From Moraxella macacae 0408225 (GTDB taxonomy: Bacteria; Pseudomonadota; Gammaproteobacteria; Pseudomonadales; Moraxellaceae): a DNA stretch of 64,000 nucleotides. Location of the stretch: NCBI RefSeq assembly GCF_000320365.1, contig NZ_ANIN01000002.1, positions 186,001-250,000 of the forward strand, written 5' to 3'. Of the stretch, positions 7,626 to 17,601 are shown piece after piece. The position numbers and the translations under genes are program-made. Under the pieces are notes generated by a model that made no database searches, was not told the origin of the DNA, and worked only from the letters and a program-made list of their open reading frames with translations. Within the stretch, counting starts at the first letter, position 1, and the number at the start of each line of letters is the position of its first letter.

Positions 7626-10481
7626 ATGAGTCAAGATTTTAAAACCTTTACTGATGTATTTAATCACGGCGAATTTATCAATCGTCATATTGGCATTGAT
7701 GAAAGCGAAAAACAAGCCTTGCTAAAGGCTGTTGGTGCAAAAGATATGGCAGATTTTATCAGTCAAACCGTTCCTGCGTCGGTAAAACTTGGCAATGATT
7801 TAGACTTGCCAAACAGCATGCCTGAACATGAAGCCCTTGCCAAATTGCGTAAGATGGCAGATGACATAACGGTAAATCGCAGTTACATCGGGCTTGGTTA
7901 TTATCCAACGCGCGTGCCTGCTGTCATTGCTCGTAATGTATTGGAAAACCCCGGTTGGTATACCGCCTACACGCCTTACCAAGCAGAAATTGCTCAAGGG
8001 CGTCTTGAAGCTTTGCTAAATTTTCAGCAAATGTGTATTGATTTGTCGGGTTTAGAATTTGCAGGTGCATCATTATTAGATGAAGCTACCGCTGCCGCCG
8101 AAGCAATGGCAATGGCAAAACGTGTTAGCAAAAACAAATCCAATCAATTTTTTGTAGACAGCCGTATTTTTCCACAGACTTTAGATGTTATTCGCACGCG
8201 TGCCAAATATTTTGGTTTTGACGTGATAGTGGGTGATTTTGATGTGGCAAAAAAAGGTGATTTTTTTGGAGCGATTTTTCAATACGTTGGCAAAGACGGC
8301 GATGTTGTTGATTTAACAGAGATTATTGCCACTGTAAAAGCCAACGGTGCACAAGCCATTGTGGCAGCGGACGTGATGAGCCTTGTGTTGTTAAAATCAC
8401 CTGCGGATATGGGGGCAGATGTGGCACTTGGTAATACGCAACGTTTTGGTGTGCCGATGGGTTTTGGTGGGCCACACGCTGCGTATTTTGCTTTTAGCGA
8501 CAGTGCCAAACGTTCTGCTCCTGGGCGCATTATTGGCGTTTCGGTAGACGCCCAAGGCAAGCCTGCATTGCGTATGGCATTACAAACGCGTGAACAGCAC
8601 ATTCGTCGTGAAAAAGCCAATTCAAACATTTGCACCTCGCAAGTTTTGCTTGCCAATATGGCAGGCATGTATGCAGTTTATCATGGAGCAAAAGGGGTTG
8701 CGCGTATTGCAACTCGCATTCATGCACTGGCAACTGCGTTTGCACAGGCGGTTAAAACGGCAGGGTTAACCGTGGTTTACGATCAATTTTTTGACACGGT
8801 TTTGGTAAAAACTGATAACGCAGGTTTCATTTACCAATCTGCGTTAGACAAAGGCATTAATTTACGTCAAGTAGATGGTGAGCATTTGGCGGTTGCATTT
8901 AGTGAAGTAAGCGATGAGCAAGATTTTGCCGATTTGACCGAAATTTTTACAGGTAAGCCGGTAAAACTTGGTGAGTTAACAATTTCACTTAAGGCCAATT
9001 TGTTGCGCAAAGATAAAATTTTAACCCACCCTGTGTTTAACCGCTATCATACCGAACACGAAATGTTGCGCTACTTAAAAAAACTGGAAAACAAAGATTT
9101 GGCAATGAATCATAGCATGATTTCACTTGGTTCTTGTACCATGAAATTAAACGCAACCAGTGAAATGTTGCCAATTACTTGGAATGAATTTGCCAATGTG
9201 CACCCTTTTGCACCGCGCGAACAAGTTGGCGGTTATTTGGCAATGATTGAGGGTTTACAAGAGCAGCTAAAAGCAATCACAGGTTTTGATGCGATCAGCA
9301 TGCAACCAAATTCAGGTGCCTCTGGTGAATATGCAGGGTTGCTTGCTATCCGCCGTTATCACGAAAGTTTGGGGCAAACTTGTCGTAACATTTGTTTAAT
9401 TCCGCGCTCAGCACACGGCACAAACCCAGCAACCGCTCAAATGATGGGTATGCAAGTGGTTGTGGTTGCAACCGATGAGTTTGGCAATGTGGATATTGCA
9501 GATTTGACTGCCAAAGCCGAACAACATTCAGCCAATTTGGGTGCGCTTATGATTACTTACCCATCGACGCATGGTGTGTTTGAAGAGGGAATTCGTGATA
9601 TTTGCGATCTGATTCACAAGCACGGCGGTCAAGTGTATATGGACGGTGCAAATATGAACGCCCAAGTTGCAATGATGCAACCTGCGGATGTGGGGGCAGA
9701 TGTGTTGCATATGAATTTACACAAAACGTTTTGCATTCCACACGGTGGCGGTGGCCCTGGTATGGGTCCAATTGGCATGAAAGCACACCTTGCACCGTTT
9801 ATTGCCAATCACAGTGTTGCTCCTGTGCCAAACGCCCAAAATGATATGACGGCAGTGGCGGCAGCTCCATTTGGTTCGGCGAGTATTTTGCCAATTTCGT
9901 GGATGTATATCACCATGATGGGTAAAGACGGCTTAAAACAAGCGACTGAAAGTGCGTTGTTAAATGCCAATTACATAGCCACTCAGCTAAAAGACGATTA
10001 TCCTGTACTGTATACTGGCAAAAATGGCCGTGTTGCTCATGAATGTATCATTGACATTCGTCCATTAAAACACGAAACAGGCATTACCGAGGTAGACATT
10101 GCCAAACGCTTGATGGATTATGGTTTTCACGCACCGACCATGTCATTTCCAGTGGCAGGTACGCTTATGATTGAACCGACCGAAAGTGAGAGCAAAGAAG
10201 AACTTGACCGCTTTATTTTGGCATTAAAACAAATCAAAATAGAGGCAATGAAAGTCAAAAATGGTGAATGGCCAACCGATGACAATCCGCTTGTTAACGC
10301 ACCCCACACCGCTCAAGTGGTACTCGGTGAGTGGAATCGCAGTTATAGCCGTGAAGTGGCCGCCTATCCATTAGATTATATCCGCGACAATAAATTTTGG
10401 CCAAGCGTTAGCCGTGTCGATGATGTGTACGGTGATAAGAATTTGATTTGTTCTTGTCCAAGCATGGAAAATTATGAATGA
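7626..10481 (+). CDS. gcvP: Glycine dehydrogenase (decarboxylating), P protein
   Basis: A full-length 951-residue PLP enzyme (957 in E. coli) that decarboxylates glycine and loads the aminomethyl group onto GcvH. N- and C-terminal halves are both present. The N-terminal [19 protein letters not shown] and the [10 protein letters not shown] region are typical; the PLP lysine is Lys700 in [17 protein letters not shown], followed by the glycine-rich loop. AAAAGGA precedes the ATG by 6 bp. A clear terminator follows at 10545. With gcvT and gcvH it gives the P, H and T components of the system. Confidence 0.97.
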   Translation: MSQDFKTFTDVFNHGEFINRHIGIDESEKQALLKAVGAKDMADFISQTVPASVKLGNDLDLPNSMPEHEALAKLRKMADDITVNRSYIGLGYYPTRVPAVIARNVLENPGWYTAYTPYQAEIAQGRLEALLNFQQMCIDLSGLEFAGASLLDEATAAAEAMAMAKRVSKNKSNQFFVDSRIFPQTLDVIRTRAKYFGFDVIVGDFDVAKKGDFFGAIFQYVGKDGDVVDLTEIIATVKANGAQAIVAADVMSLVLLKSPADMGADVALGNTQRFGVPMGFGGPHAAYFAFSDSAKRSAPGRIIGVSVDAQGKPALRMALQTREQHIRREKANSNICTSQVLLANMAGMYAVYHGAKGVARIATRIHALATAFAQAVKTAGLTVVYDQFFDTVLVKTDNAGFIYQSALDKGINLRQVDGEHLAVAFSEVSDEQDFADLTEIFTGKPVKLGELTISLKANLLRKDKILTHPVFNRYHTEHEMLRYLKKLENKDLAMNHSMISLGSCTMKLNATSEMLPITWNEFANVHPFAPREQVGGYLAMIEGLQEQLKAITGFDAISMQPNSGASGEYAGLLAIRRYHESLGQTCRNICLIPRSAHGTNPATAQMMGMQVVVVATDEFGNVDIADLTAKAEQHSANLGALMITYPSTHGVFEEGIRDICDLIHKHGGQVYMDGANMNAQVAMMQPADVGADVLHMNLHKTFCIPHGGGGPGMGPIGMKAHLAPFIANHSVAPVPNAQNDMTAVAAAPFGSASILPISWMYITMMGKDGLKQATESALLNANYIATQLKDDYPVLYTGKNGRVAHECIIDIRPLKHETGITEVDIAKRLMDYGFHAPTMSFPVAGTLMIEPTESESKEELDRFILALKQIKIEAMKVKNGEWPTDDNPLVNAPHTAQVVLGEWNRSYSREVAAYPLDYIRDNKFWPSVSRVDDVYGDKNLICSCPSMENYE

Positions 10482-10492
10482 TTGTCAATTTT

Positions 10493-10531
10493 TTGTCATT
10501 TAACATTGTCATTTAACATTGTCATTTAATG
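10493..10531. repeat. 13-bp tandem repeat after gcvP
   Basis: TTGTCATTTAACA at 10493-10505 and 10506-10518, then a variant copy at 10519-10531. It lies between the gcvP stop and its terminator. Confidence 0.9.
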
Positions 10532-10544
10532 CTAATTAATCATT

Positions 10545-10580
10545 AAAAACCGTCTAAAATTGTAGGCGGTTTTTATTTTT
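10545..10580 (+). terminator. Intrinsic terminator of gcvP
   Basis: AAAAACCGTCTA (10545-10556) pairs with TAGGCGGTTTTT (10563-10574) over 12 bp with one G-U pair, followed by a T-rich tail. The symmetrical A and T flanks could let it work on both strands. Confidence 0.85.
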
Positions 10581-10719
10581 TACCGTATGACTTTGTTTTT
10601 TTGTAGCCTAGCCTAGTGTAAACAGAATAATTTTGTTATAGTAGTCATATTTTTAGCCAAATTTTGACAAATGACACATGATATCTGGCAACATATGATA
10701 TCTATTAACAGACGCACCT

Positions 10720-12303
10720 ATGAAACAATCCACGGCACTTGATATCTTAAAAACAGGCAAAAATGTCTTTTTAACAGGCTCGGCAGGAGCGGGAAAAACC
10801 TACACCATTAACCAATATTTACACTATCTGCGCGCCAGAGGCGTTGCTGTTGCTGTTACCGCCAGTACAGGCATTGCATCTACGCATATGAACGGTATGA
10901 CCATTCATAGCTGGGCGGGAATTGGCATTTTATATGAATTAACCACTAAAGATTTGCTTCGTATCAAAAGCAGACCACAACTTGTTGATCGAATACAGCG
11001 CACTCAAGTATTGGTGATTGATGAAATTTCTATGTTGCATCTGAAACAATTTGACATGATTAATCAAGTACTACGCCTGATCAAAGAAAATGAACAGCCT
11101 TTCGGTGGCGTGCAGTTGTTAGTAGCGGGAGATTTTTTTCAGTTGCCTCCCATTGGCAATCCAAGCGAAAGCAACCGTGATAAATTTGCTTTTATGTCGC
11201 AGTCTTGGCTCGATGCTGATTTTCAAGTGTGTTATTTGAGCGAACAGCACCGTCAGGTTGTTGCTGAAAATCAGGCTGATAACAACCGCTATTTTGGTTT
11301 GGATTTGAACGATATTTTGAACCAAATTCGTCGTCAGCAGTTTAGCGAAAATACCATGTTGGCATTGCAAGCCACCAAAAATCATACGTTAAACCAAAGT
11401 CGCACGCGGCTTTATACGCACAATATCAATGTGCAAAATATTAACGAACAAGAGTTGGCAAAATTAAACACAAAATCACACCTTTATGTCAGTTACGGCG
11501 AGGGCGATGAAAAACTTCTAGAAAGCCTTAAAAAATCAGTGCGTAACACGCCTGAATTGACCCTAAAAATTGGAGCAAAGGTGATGTTTATCAAAAACAA
11601 TGCCGATTTAAACGTGTCAAATGGTACCATGGGGATAATTGTGGATTTTCAGCCGATTGTAGAAAAAGACCATGATGATGAAGATGATGCCACTCAAGAT
11701 ACAACAACCAAAGATCCAACAACCAAAGATACAAAAACTCAAGAAAAAGATGACGATCAAAACAAACAGTTATTCCCCGTGGTGCAGCTAAATGATGGAC
11801 GTCAAGTGGTAGCCGTGTATGATGTATGGAAAGTGGAAAACGAAGATGGTGAAATTTTGGCAGCTTATTATCACATTCCGCTTACCTTGGCATGGGCAAT
11901 TACCATTCACAAAAGCCAAGGCATGACCTTGGACAGTGCCGAAATTAACCTAAGCAGAACTTTTGAAAAAGGACAAGGTTATGTGGCCTTATCACGCCTA
12001 AAGCAATTATCAAGTTTGCAGTTGCTGGGCATTAATGAGCTTAGTTTACAGCTTGATCCATTGGCACGCGGAGCGGATAAGCGTTTTATTGAGTTGTCTT
12101 ATGAACTTGAGCAAACCTTTTTGCAAAAAAATGCCAAAAAATTGCAAGCATTGCACGATGCCTTTATTTTAAAAAGTCGCGGTACGCTAAATCCAAAAAA
12201 AATCCATGCCTATGAAAAACGCATTGAACAAAAAGAACAGGCCTTAAAACGCAAAATCTACTTAGTTGGTAAAAAAAGTGCAGATATAGAACCTAAAAAA
12301 TGA
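10720..12303 (+). CDS. PIF1-like AAA-family DNA helicase
   Basis: A 527-residue superfamily 1 helicase of the PIF1/RecD-like type. It shows a Walker A motif GSAGAGKTYT near residue 20, TASTGIASTHMNG (motif Ia), the DEISML Walker B, GGVQLLVAGDFFQLPPIG (motif III) and, near the C-terminus, TIHKSQGMTLD and GYVALSRLKQL (motifs V and VI). Such enzymes unwind DNA 5'-3' using ATP. Between residues about 320 and 352 there is an acidic Asp/Thr/Lys-rich insert encoded by a short tandem repeat (about 11690-11765), which interrupts the region where other family members have a short loop. The C-terminus is Lys-rich. The gene stands alone between two terminator-like hairpins. Confidence 0.85.
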   Translation: MKQSTALDILKTGKNVFLTGSAGAGKTYTINQYLHYLRARGVAVAVTASTGIASTHMNGMTIHSWAGIGILYELTTKDLLRIKSRPQLVDRIQRTQVLVIDEISMLHLKQFDMINQVLRLIKENEQPFGGVQLLVAGDFFQLPPIGNPSESNRDKFAFMSQSWLDADFQVCYLSEQHRQVVAENQADNNRYFGLDLNDILNQIRRQQFSENTMLALQATKNHTLNQSRTRLYTHNINVQNINEQELAKLNTKSHLYVSYGEGDEKLLESLKKSVRNTPELTLKIGAKVMFIKNNADLNVSNGTMGIIVDFQPIVEKDHDDEDDATQDTTTKDPTTKDTKTQEKDDDQNKQLFPVVQLNDGRQVVAVYDVWKVENEDGEILAAYYHIPLTLAWAITIHKSQGMTLDSAEINLSRTFEKGQGYVALSRLKQLSSLQLLGINELSLQLDPLARGADKRFIELSYELEQTFLQKNAKKLQALHDAFILKSRGTLNPKKIHAYEKRIEQKEQALKRKIYLVGKKSADIEPKK

Positions 12304-12304
12304 G

Positions 12305-12330
12305 ACACAGCAAAAATAAACTGTGTTTTG
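12305..12330 (+). terminator. Short terminator-like hairpin after the helicase
   Basis: ACACAG (12305-12310) and CTGTGT (12321-12326) flank a 10-nt A-rich loop and are followed by TTTG. The stem is only 6 bp, so strength is doubtful. Confidence 0.4.
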
Positions 12331-12340
12331 TGGGATAAAC

Positions 12341-12349
12341 TGTTATAAT
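12341..12349 (+). promoter_or_regulatory. Extended -10 promoter candidate for sthA
   Basis: TGTTATAAT matches the extended -10 form (TGN before TATAAT). No good -35 is visible at the usual spacing. The sthA ATG lies about 92 bp downstream. Confidence 0.4.
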
Positions 12350-12440
12350 ACCGCCTTGTTATCAATTGTTAAATTTTAAGGCATTGAGTTTTAACAACCA
12401 CACAAAAAATCAAGAGAGCAACAAATCAAGAGAAAAAACC

Positions 12441-14057
12441 ATGGCAAAACCCAAAAAGAGTGCTGAAAAAAACACCAGTACAGCCCAAAACGTAACTGAT
12501 GAGATGCTAAAAAAAACCGTGTCTGAGTCGGATATGCAAGCAAACACCGTAAGCATTAGTGAAGATGACAAGCACAATCACTTTGATGACGTGTCAAAAC
12601 ATTTTGATTTGATCAGTCCGCTTGACAGTACGCGCATTAATGTCAAACGTTATAAGCACACAGATTTTGCAGGGCATAGCTATGACTATGATGCGGTGGT
12701 AATTGGTGCAGGGCCTGCAGGCGAGGCGGCTGCGATGAAAATTGCCAAATCCGGACAAAAAGTGGCCGTGATTGATCCACGCAAACAAGTGGGTGGCAAC
12801 TGTACGCATGTTGGTACAATTCCAAGCAAGGCATTGCGTCAGTCAGTATTTAACATTTTAAGCAATCGCCGCGATCCGGTACTCAATAAAAGCGTGGATT
12901 ATAATTTAATTCCACTAAACAAAATATTAACAAAAGCTCGTGATGTGGTGCGATCGCAAGTGGATACACACACGCGTTTTTATGAACGCAATCGCATTGA
13001 TTTGATTAATGGTTGGGCAAGTTTTAAAGATTGTCATACGATTGTTGTGGATATGAATGATGGCACGCAACAAGAGATTAGTTTTTATAAGGCAATTATT
13101 GCTGTAGGCAGTCGGCCGTATCGTCCTGATTTTTTGGAATTTGAACATCCGCGCGTGTTTGATTCGGATCAAATTTTGCAAATGGATTATGTCATTTCGC
13201 GCATTATTATTTACGGTGCTGGCGTGATTGGTTGTGAATATGCGTCCATTTTTACAGGGCTTGGTTATAAAGTGGATTTGATTAACACACAAAACCAATT
13301 GTTAAGCTATCTTGATGATGAAATTTCAGACGCTTTGTCGCATGACTTTCGCCAATTTGGGGTATTAATTCGTAACAATGAAGAAATTGATCGTTTAGAA
13401 ACGTTTGATGACTGTGTGATTTTGCATTTAAAATCAGGCAAAAAAATTAAATCCGATGCGCTGTTATGGTGCAATGGCCGTTCTGGCAACACTGACAGTT
13501 TAAACCTTTCTGGCATTGGGCTTGAAGCCAATAAACGCGGTCAATTAAGCGTGAATGAATTTTACCAAACCAGCGTTGACAACATTTATGCAGCAGGCGA
13601 TGTGATTGGGTGGCCATCATTGGCATCGGCCGCTTATGATCAAGGGCGTTATGCAGCTGCCCACATGGTTGGCGATGAAAATGCGATGCCTGTGCGCAGC
13701 GTGCCAACGGGTATTTATACCATTCCTGAAATTTCCAGTATTGGTAAAAATGAAAAAGAACTCACCGAAGAAAAAATTCCATACGAAGTGGGGCAGGCGT
13801 TTTTTAAACATTTGGCTCGTGCTCAAATTGTTGGTGAACGCAGCGGCGTGTTAAAAATCTTATTTCACCGCGAAACGCTACAAATTTTAGGCATACATTG
13901 TTATGGCAATCAAGCATCGGAAATTATTCACATCGGTCAGGCGGTGATGTTGCTTGGCGGAACGCTTGAGTATTTTGTGAATACCACGTTTAACTATCCA
14001 ACCATGGCAGAGGCCTACCGCGTGGCGGCGTTAAATGGTTTAAATCGGGTGTTTTAA
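12441..14057 (+). CDS. sthA: Soluble pyridine nucleotide transhydrogenase
   Basis: An FAD-dependent transhydrogenase that exchanges hydride between NADPH and NAD+ in the cytoplasm. After the N-terminus come the FAD-binding [16 protein letters not shown], the [14 protein letters not shown] segment with a single Cys where related lipoamide dehydrogenases have a redox pair, the NAD-binding [33 protein letters not shown] and the C-terminal dimer domain ending [26 protein letters not shown] 12441 is chosen; the same frame is open upstream from a TTG at 12366. At 538 residues it is about 70 longer than the 466-residue E. coli enzyme, all of it a Lys- and Ser/Thr-rich N-terminal extension. rsmG begins two bases after its stop. 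Confidence 0.95.
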   Translation: MAKPKKSAEKNTSTAQNVTDEMLKKTVSESDMQANTVSISEDDKHNHFDDVSKHFDLISPLDSTRINVKRYKHTDFAGHSYDYDAVVIGAGPAGEAAAMKIAKSGQKVAVIDPRKQVGGNCTHVGTIPSKALRQSVFNILSNRRDPVLNKSVDYNLIPLNKILTKARDVVRSQVDTHTRFYERNRIDLINGWASFKDCHTIVVDMNDGTQQEISFYKAIIAVGSRPYRPDFLEFEHPRVFDSDQILQMDYVISRIIIYGAGVIGCEYASIFTGLGYKVDLINTQNQLLSYLDDEISDALSHDFRQFGVLIRNNEEIDRLETFDDCVILHLKSGKKIKSDALLWCNGRSGNTDSLNLSGIGLEANKRGQLSVNEFYQTSVDNIYAAGDVIGWPSLASAAYDQGRYAAAHMVGDENAMPVRSVPTGIYTIPEISSIGKNEKELTEEKIPYEVGQAFFKHLARAQIVGERSGVLKILFHRETLQILGIHCYGNQASEIIHIGQAVMLLGGTLEYFVNTTFNYPTMAEAYRVAALNGLNRVF

Positions 14058-14059
14058 TC

Positions 14060-14734
14060 ATGTTAATTGTTGATAACAACTACCAAATTGATAATAGCTA
14101 CCAAATTGATAACAACTACCAAAAATTATTACCAAAACTACAAGCTGGTTTGGCACAATTAAACCTTACATTGTCAATACAGCAACAAACACAGCTTCTG
14201 TATTATTTACAACAATTGCTGTTTTGGAATAAAGCCTACAACTTAACGGCGATTAAACAGCCCGAGGTTGCACTGGTCAAACATATTTTAGACAGCCTAG
14301 GTATTCTACCGTATTTGCCTACAGGACGGCTTTTGGATATTGGTACAGGGGCGGGTTTGCCAGCGGTGGTGGTTGCAATTTGCCAGCCAGATCGTTTCGT
14401 AACCGCCCTGGACAGCAATGGTAAAAAGGTGCGTTTTATCAAACAAATCAGCAGCGAACTTGGTTTAAAAAATCTCAATCCAGTTGCCTTACGCATTGAA
14501 GAGCATACAGATACATATGATGTCATTACCTCCAGAGCGTTTGCATCACTTGAGGATTTTGTGGCATTGGGAGCGGACAATTTGGCGGTCAACGGCGAGT
14601 TTTTGGCAATGAAAGGTGTTTTACCAACCGATGAATTGGCACAATTAAACACTGCTTGGCAAATTTTGGTAACCGAGTTAAACATACCGTTTTTAGATGA
14701 AGAGCGGCATTTGATCCGTTTGACGCGGCGGTAA
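14060..14734 (+). CDS. rsmG: 16S rRNA (guanine-527 N7) methyltransferase
   Basis: A 224-residue SAM-dependent methyltransferase (207 in E. coli; older name GidB). It shows FWNKAYNLTAIK, HILDSLGILPYL, the SAM-binding LLDIGTGAGLPAVV and VITSRAFASLEDF blocks. The first 21 residues consist of three copies of Asp-Asn-Asn/Ser-Tyr-Gln-Ile, encoded by an 18-bp tandem repeat; no internal start codon follows soon after it, so the repeat is probably translated. The start lies two bases after sthA, so the genes are likely translationally coupled. parA follows, as is common for this methyltransferase gene. Confidence 0.93.
   Translation: MLIVDNNYQIDNSYQIDNNYQKLLPKLQAGLAQLNLTLSIQQQTQLLYYLQQLLFWNKAYNLTAIKQPEVALVKHILDSLGILPYLPTGRLLDIGTGAGLPAVVVAICQPDRFVTALDSNGKKVRFIKQISSELGLKNLNPVALRIEEHTDTYDVITSRAFASLEDFVALGADNLAVNGEFLAMKGVLPTDELAQLNTAWQILVTELNIPFLDEERHLIRLTRR
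14072..14121 (+). repeat. 18-bp in-frame tandem repeat in rsmG
   Basis: GATAACAACTACCAAATT occurs three times in succession from 14072, the second copy varied (AATAGC for AACAAC) and the third followed by an A-rich sequence. The unit is a multiple of three, so copy number can change without loss of frame. Confidence 0.9.
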
Positions 14735-14787
14735 CATTTATCAATCATCTTAAGATAAGTTTTAAAAATCATTTAAAAAATAACGTT

Positions 14788-14853
14788 AAAACATATCAAC
14801 GAAAAAACATATCAACGAAAAATATCAACTCAACGAAAAAATATCAACGAGAA
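14788..14853. repeat. Tandem ATATCAACGAAAAA-type repeat before parA
   Basis: About four copies of ATATCAACGAAAAA with small variations fill the space just upstream of parA, ending at its GAGAAACAAC ribosome-binding region. A slipped copy number would change the distance between promoter and start codon. No canonical parS palindrome was seen here. Confidence 0.85.
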
Positions 14854-14858
14854 ACAAC

Positions 14859-15665
14859 ATGGATATTTTAGCAATTGCAAATCAAAAAGGCGGTGTTGGC
14901 AAAACGACAACCGCGGTAAATCTTGCTGGTGCATTGGCAAAAAAACGCAAAAAAGTACTGTTAATTGATCTTGACGCTCAAGGTAACGCAACCACAGCAT
15001 CAGGGCTTGATAAACGTGAACTAAACCACAACATTGCTGATGTGTTGCTAGATGACATACCGCTATTTGATGCAATTGTCAAATCATCAGCAGGCTATGA
15101 TGTGGTAGGGGCAAATGGGGATTTATCAGGCATCGATTTGTCTTTAAGTCAACTTGACAACAATCATGCCTTGCTTGCGACAGCGATACAAGCCTTAAAA
15201 ATGCAAATGCAAACTCAAAATTTGGCAAAAAACAGCCGAATTCAAAAAAACTATGATTTTGTGGTGATCGATTGTGCACCCAGTTTAAGTTTATTGACCA
15301 TCAATGCGATGTGTGCAACAAATGGGGTGATTATTCCGATGCAATGTGAGTATTTTGCTTTGGAGGGGCTTGCGGATTTGTCGTTAACCATTGAACGTTT
15401 GACTGAACTAAACCCAAATTTGCACATTCGTGGGGTATTGCGTACCATGTTTGACTCGCGCAATACCCTTGCCAATGATGTGTCGCGTGAATTAAAGCAA
15501 CATTTTGGCGATATTTTGTTTAACACCATCATTCCGCGCAACATACGCCTGGCAGAAGCTCCAGCTTACGGTATGTCCGTGCTTGATTATGAATCCGGAT
15601 CTACAGGGGCTTATGCTTATACCAAACTTGCCAATGAAATTATCAAACAAAACCAACAGGTGTAA
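14859..15665 (+). CDS. parA: Chromosome-partitioning ATPase ParA (Soj)
   Basis: A 268-residue deviant Walker-type ATPase. KGGVGKTTTAVNLAG near residue 9 is the P-loop with the signature lysine; LLIDLDAQGNAT is switch I/Walker A', and FVVIDCAPSLSLLT Walker B. These proteins cycle on nucleoid DNA with ATP and move ParB-parS complexes. It has no N-terminal HTH, as expected for chromosomal Soj. parB follows after 114 bp. Confidence 0.94.
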   Translation: MDILAIANQKGGVGKTTTAVNLAGALAKKRKKVLLIDLDAQGNATTASGLDKRELNHNIADVLLDDIPLFDAIVKSSAGYDVVGANGDLSGIDLSLSQLDNNHALLATAIQALKMQMQTQNLAKNSRIQKNYDFVVIDCAPSLSLLTINAMCATNGVIIPMQCEYFALEGLADLSLTIERLTELNPNLHIRGVLRTMFDSRNTLANDVSRELKQHFGDILFNTIIPRNIRLAEAPAYGMSVLDYESGSTGAYAYTKLANEIIKQNQQV

Positions 15666-15779
15666 CCATAATATAAGGTTTATGTAGTAAAAATTGCATA
15701 AAATATTTTATTGTTTGTTAATAATCTGTTAAAATACCGCGTTTAAAACTCGTTTTGTTTTTCACACAGGTACAATCAA

Positions 15780-16874
15780 ATGGTAAAAAAACGTGGGTTG
15801 GCAACCAATCGCGGACTCGATGCTTTATTGGGTTCAATCAAAAAAGAAACATTGATTGCAAATACGCTTGCTGACACGTCTGTTGTGCCTGATGCTTCCG
15901 CACCTGATACTTGTGTGTCTGATATTTCTGCACCTGTGGAAAAAACCACTTCTATTAAAAAAGTTAAACCAATTTCACCACAATCAGTTTTACCACAGCC
16001 AATTGCACAAATTAATCAACTTGTAGAAAATGACAAAACAGCGACTGATTTGGACGGTTTTAATTTAGACGGTTTAAACCTGCTACACATTGATGTAGGG
16101 CGGCTACAACGTGGCAAATATCAACCGCGCATTAATCTTGGCGAAGATGCCTTACAGGAGTTGGCAACCTCTATCAAACAGCACGGTGTCATGCAACCGA
16201 TTGTTATTCGACCCTTAGCTATCCCAAACCAACAAATTACCCATGAAATTATTGCAGGTGAACGCCGTTGGCGAGCGGCACAAATTGCAGGTTTAAGTCA
16301 AATTCCTGCGATTTTGCGTCCAATTTCTGACGATTTGGCAATTGCATTGGCATTGATCGAAAACATTCAGCGCGAAGATTTGACCGTGATGGAGCAGGCG
16401 GTGGCTTTACAACGTTTTCACGATGAGTTTGGTATGAGTCATGCTCAAATTGCAGATGTGGTGGGCAAAGCACGAGCCACTGTGTCAAATTTACTACGCT
16501 TAAATCAATTGCACGATGATGTCAAACAGGCATTAAATCAAGGCTATATTGACATGGGGCATGCCAGAGCATTGTTATCATTGTCAGCACCCCAGCAGCC
16601 CTTAATTGCCAAACGCATCGTACAAGAACAATTAACCGTGCGCCAAACTGAAACCTTGGTAAAAGACATTCTTGATCCAAAACAAACAGACAAACCAAGC
16701 AAAGAAATTGATTATGACCGTTTACGCTTAAATCAGCAGTTATCCGAACAACTGGGTGCATTGGTAAAAATCAAAGGTTCATCGACAGGCAAGGGCAGTA
16801 TTGAAATTTTCTTTCACAGTGAAGATGAATTAACAACTTTAATTGAACAATTGCAAGGGCGATTGGACGAATAA
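15780..16874 (+). CDS. parB: Chromosome-partitioning protein ParB (Spo0J)
   Basis: A 364-residue CTP-dependent DNA clamp that loads at parS. The N-terminus KKRGLATNRGLDALLGSI is typical of ParB and interacts with ParA. A low-complexity linker (about residues 25-100) is followed by the CTPase/DNA-binding core: KYQPR, ELATSIKQHGVMQPIVIRP, the GERRWRAAQIAG motif, ENIQREDLTVMEQAVALQ and an HTH (AQIADVVGKARATVSNLLRL). The C-terminal dimer domain is present. TTAAAATACC at about 15728-15737 is a possible -10 for its own promoter. Confidence 0.94.
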   Translation: MVKKRGLATNRGLDALLGSIKKETLIANTLADTSVVPDASAPDTCVSDISAPVEKTTSIKKVKPISPQSVLPQPIAQINQLVENDKTATDLDGFNLDGLNLLHIDVGRLQRGKYQPRINLGEDALQELATSIKQHGVMQPIVIRPLAIPNQQITHEIIAGERRWRAAQIAGLSQIPAILRPISDDLAIALALIENIQREDLTVMEQAVALQRFHDEFGMSHAQIADVVGKARATVSNLLRLNQLHDDVKQALNQGYIDMGHARALLSLSAPQQPLIAKRIVQEQLTVRQTETLVKDILDPKQTDKPSKEIDYDRLRLNQQLSEQLGALVKIKGSSTGKGSIEIFFHSEDELTTLIEQLQGRLDE

Positions 16875-16907
16875 CACAGTCGTTTTGAAAAAAAGTGAGA
16901 AATAGGT

Positions 16908-17585
16908 ATGTGGGAGTTGGTTAAAGCAGGCGGTTGGCTTATGATGCCAATTGTGCTGTGTTCGATTTTTATGCTAATTGTGATGATTGAGCGTGGAGTC
17001 AAGTTGCGTTTTTGTAAGGTGGCTCCTGATCAGTTGCGCGAGCAGTTAACCGAAAGGTTGCTTGAGCAAGGCATGATTAACCGCGAACAATTGTTAAATG
17101 TCAAAGAAAATTCACCGCTTGGTGATATTTTGGCAACAGGTCTGTTATATCGCCAATATGGGCTTGAGTCCATGAGTATGCACATGCAAAACCGAGCCAG
17201 CGTGCAAATTCACCAACTGGAAAAAAACATTAACATGCTTGGTACAATTGGGGCGGTTGCTCCATTGTTGGGACTGCTTGGTACGGTGCTTGGTATTATT
17301 ACATCATTTTTGGCAATTACCGATGGCTCGATGCAAGATCCTGCGATGCTTGCAGCTGGCGTGTCGCAAGCCTTAATTACAACGGCCGCCGGTATGTTTG
17401 TGGCAATTCCTGCGGTGATCGCTTATCGTTTTTATCAACGGCGCATTGTGGATATTAATGCCCATTTTGAACGAGAGGCAGGGCTTATGGTACAAGATTT
17501 ATTGGACAAACAGTTGATTGGCTATGCCAACGATGTCGCAACCACAGAACCGAACCATACGCATTTAACCGAAACAAATTCATAA
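16908..17585 (+). CDS. exbB: MotA/TolQ/ExbB-family proton channel protein
   Basis: A 225-residue inner-membrane protein with one N-terminal segment (MMPIVLCSIFMLIVMIERG) and two later ones (GTIGAVAPLLGLLGTVLGIITSFLA and the ITTAAGMFVAIPAVIAYRF region), the arrangement of ExbB/TolQ. Together with the next gene, an ExbD, it forms a proton-driven motor that energises TonB or a similar periplasmic partner. No tonB is near. In related genomes this pair precedes msbA, as here. The ExbD stop-start gap is 16 bp, so they form an operon. Confidence 0.88.
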   Translation: MWELVKAGGWLMMPIVLCSIFMLIVMIERGVKLRFCKVAPDQLREQLTERLLEQGMINREQLLNVKENSPLGDILATGLLYRQYGLESMSMHMQNRASVQIHQLEKNINMLGTIGAVAPLLGLLGTVLGIITSFLAITDGSMQDPAMLAAGVSQALITTAAGMFVAIPAVIAYRFYQRRIVDINAHFEREAGLMVQDLLDKQLIGYANDVATTEPNHTHLTETNS

Positions 17586-17601
17586 AACACAAGGGCTTGT
17601 C

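Noticed and set aside
14740-16900. parS sites near parA-parB
   Set aside because: No sequence close to TGTTTCACGTGAAACA was found in this window by eye; the site may be elsewhere in the chromosome.
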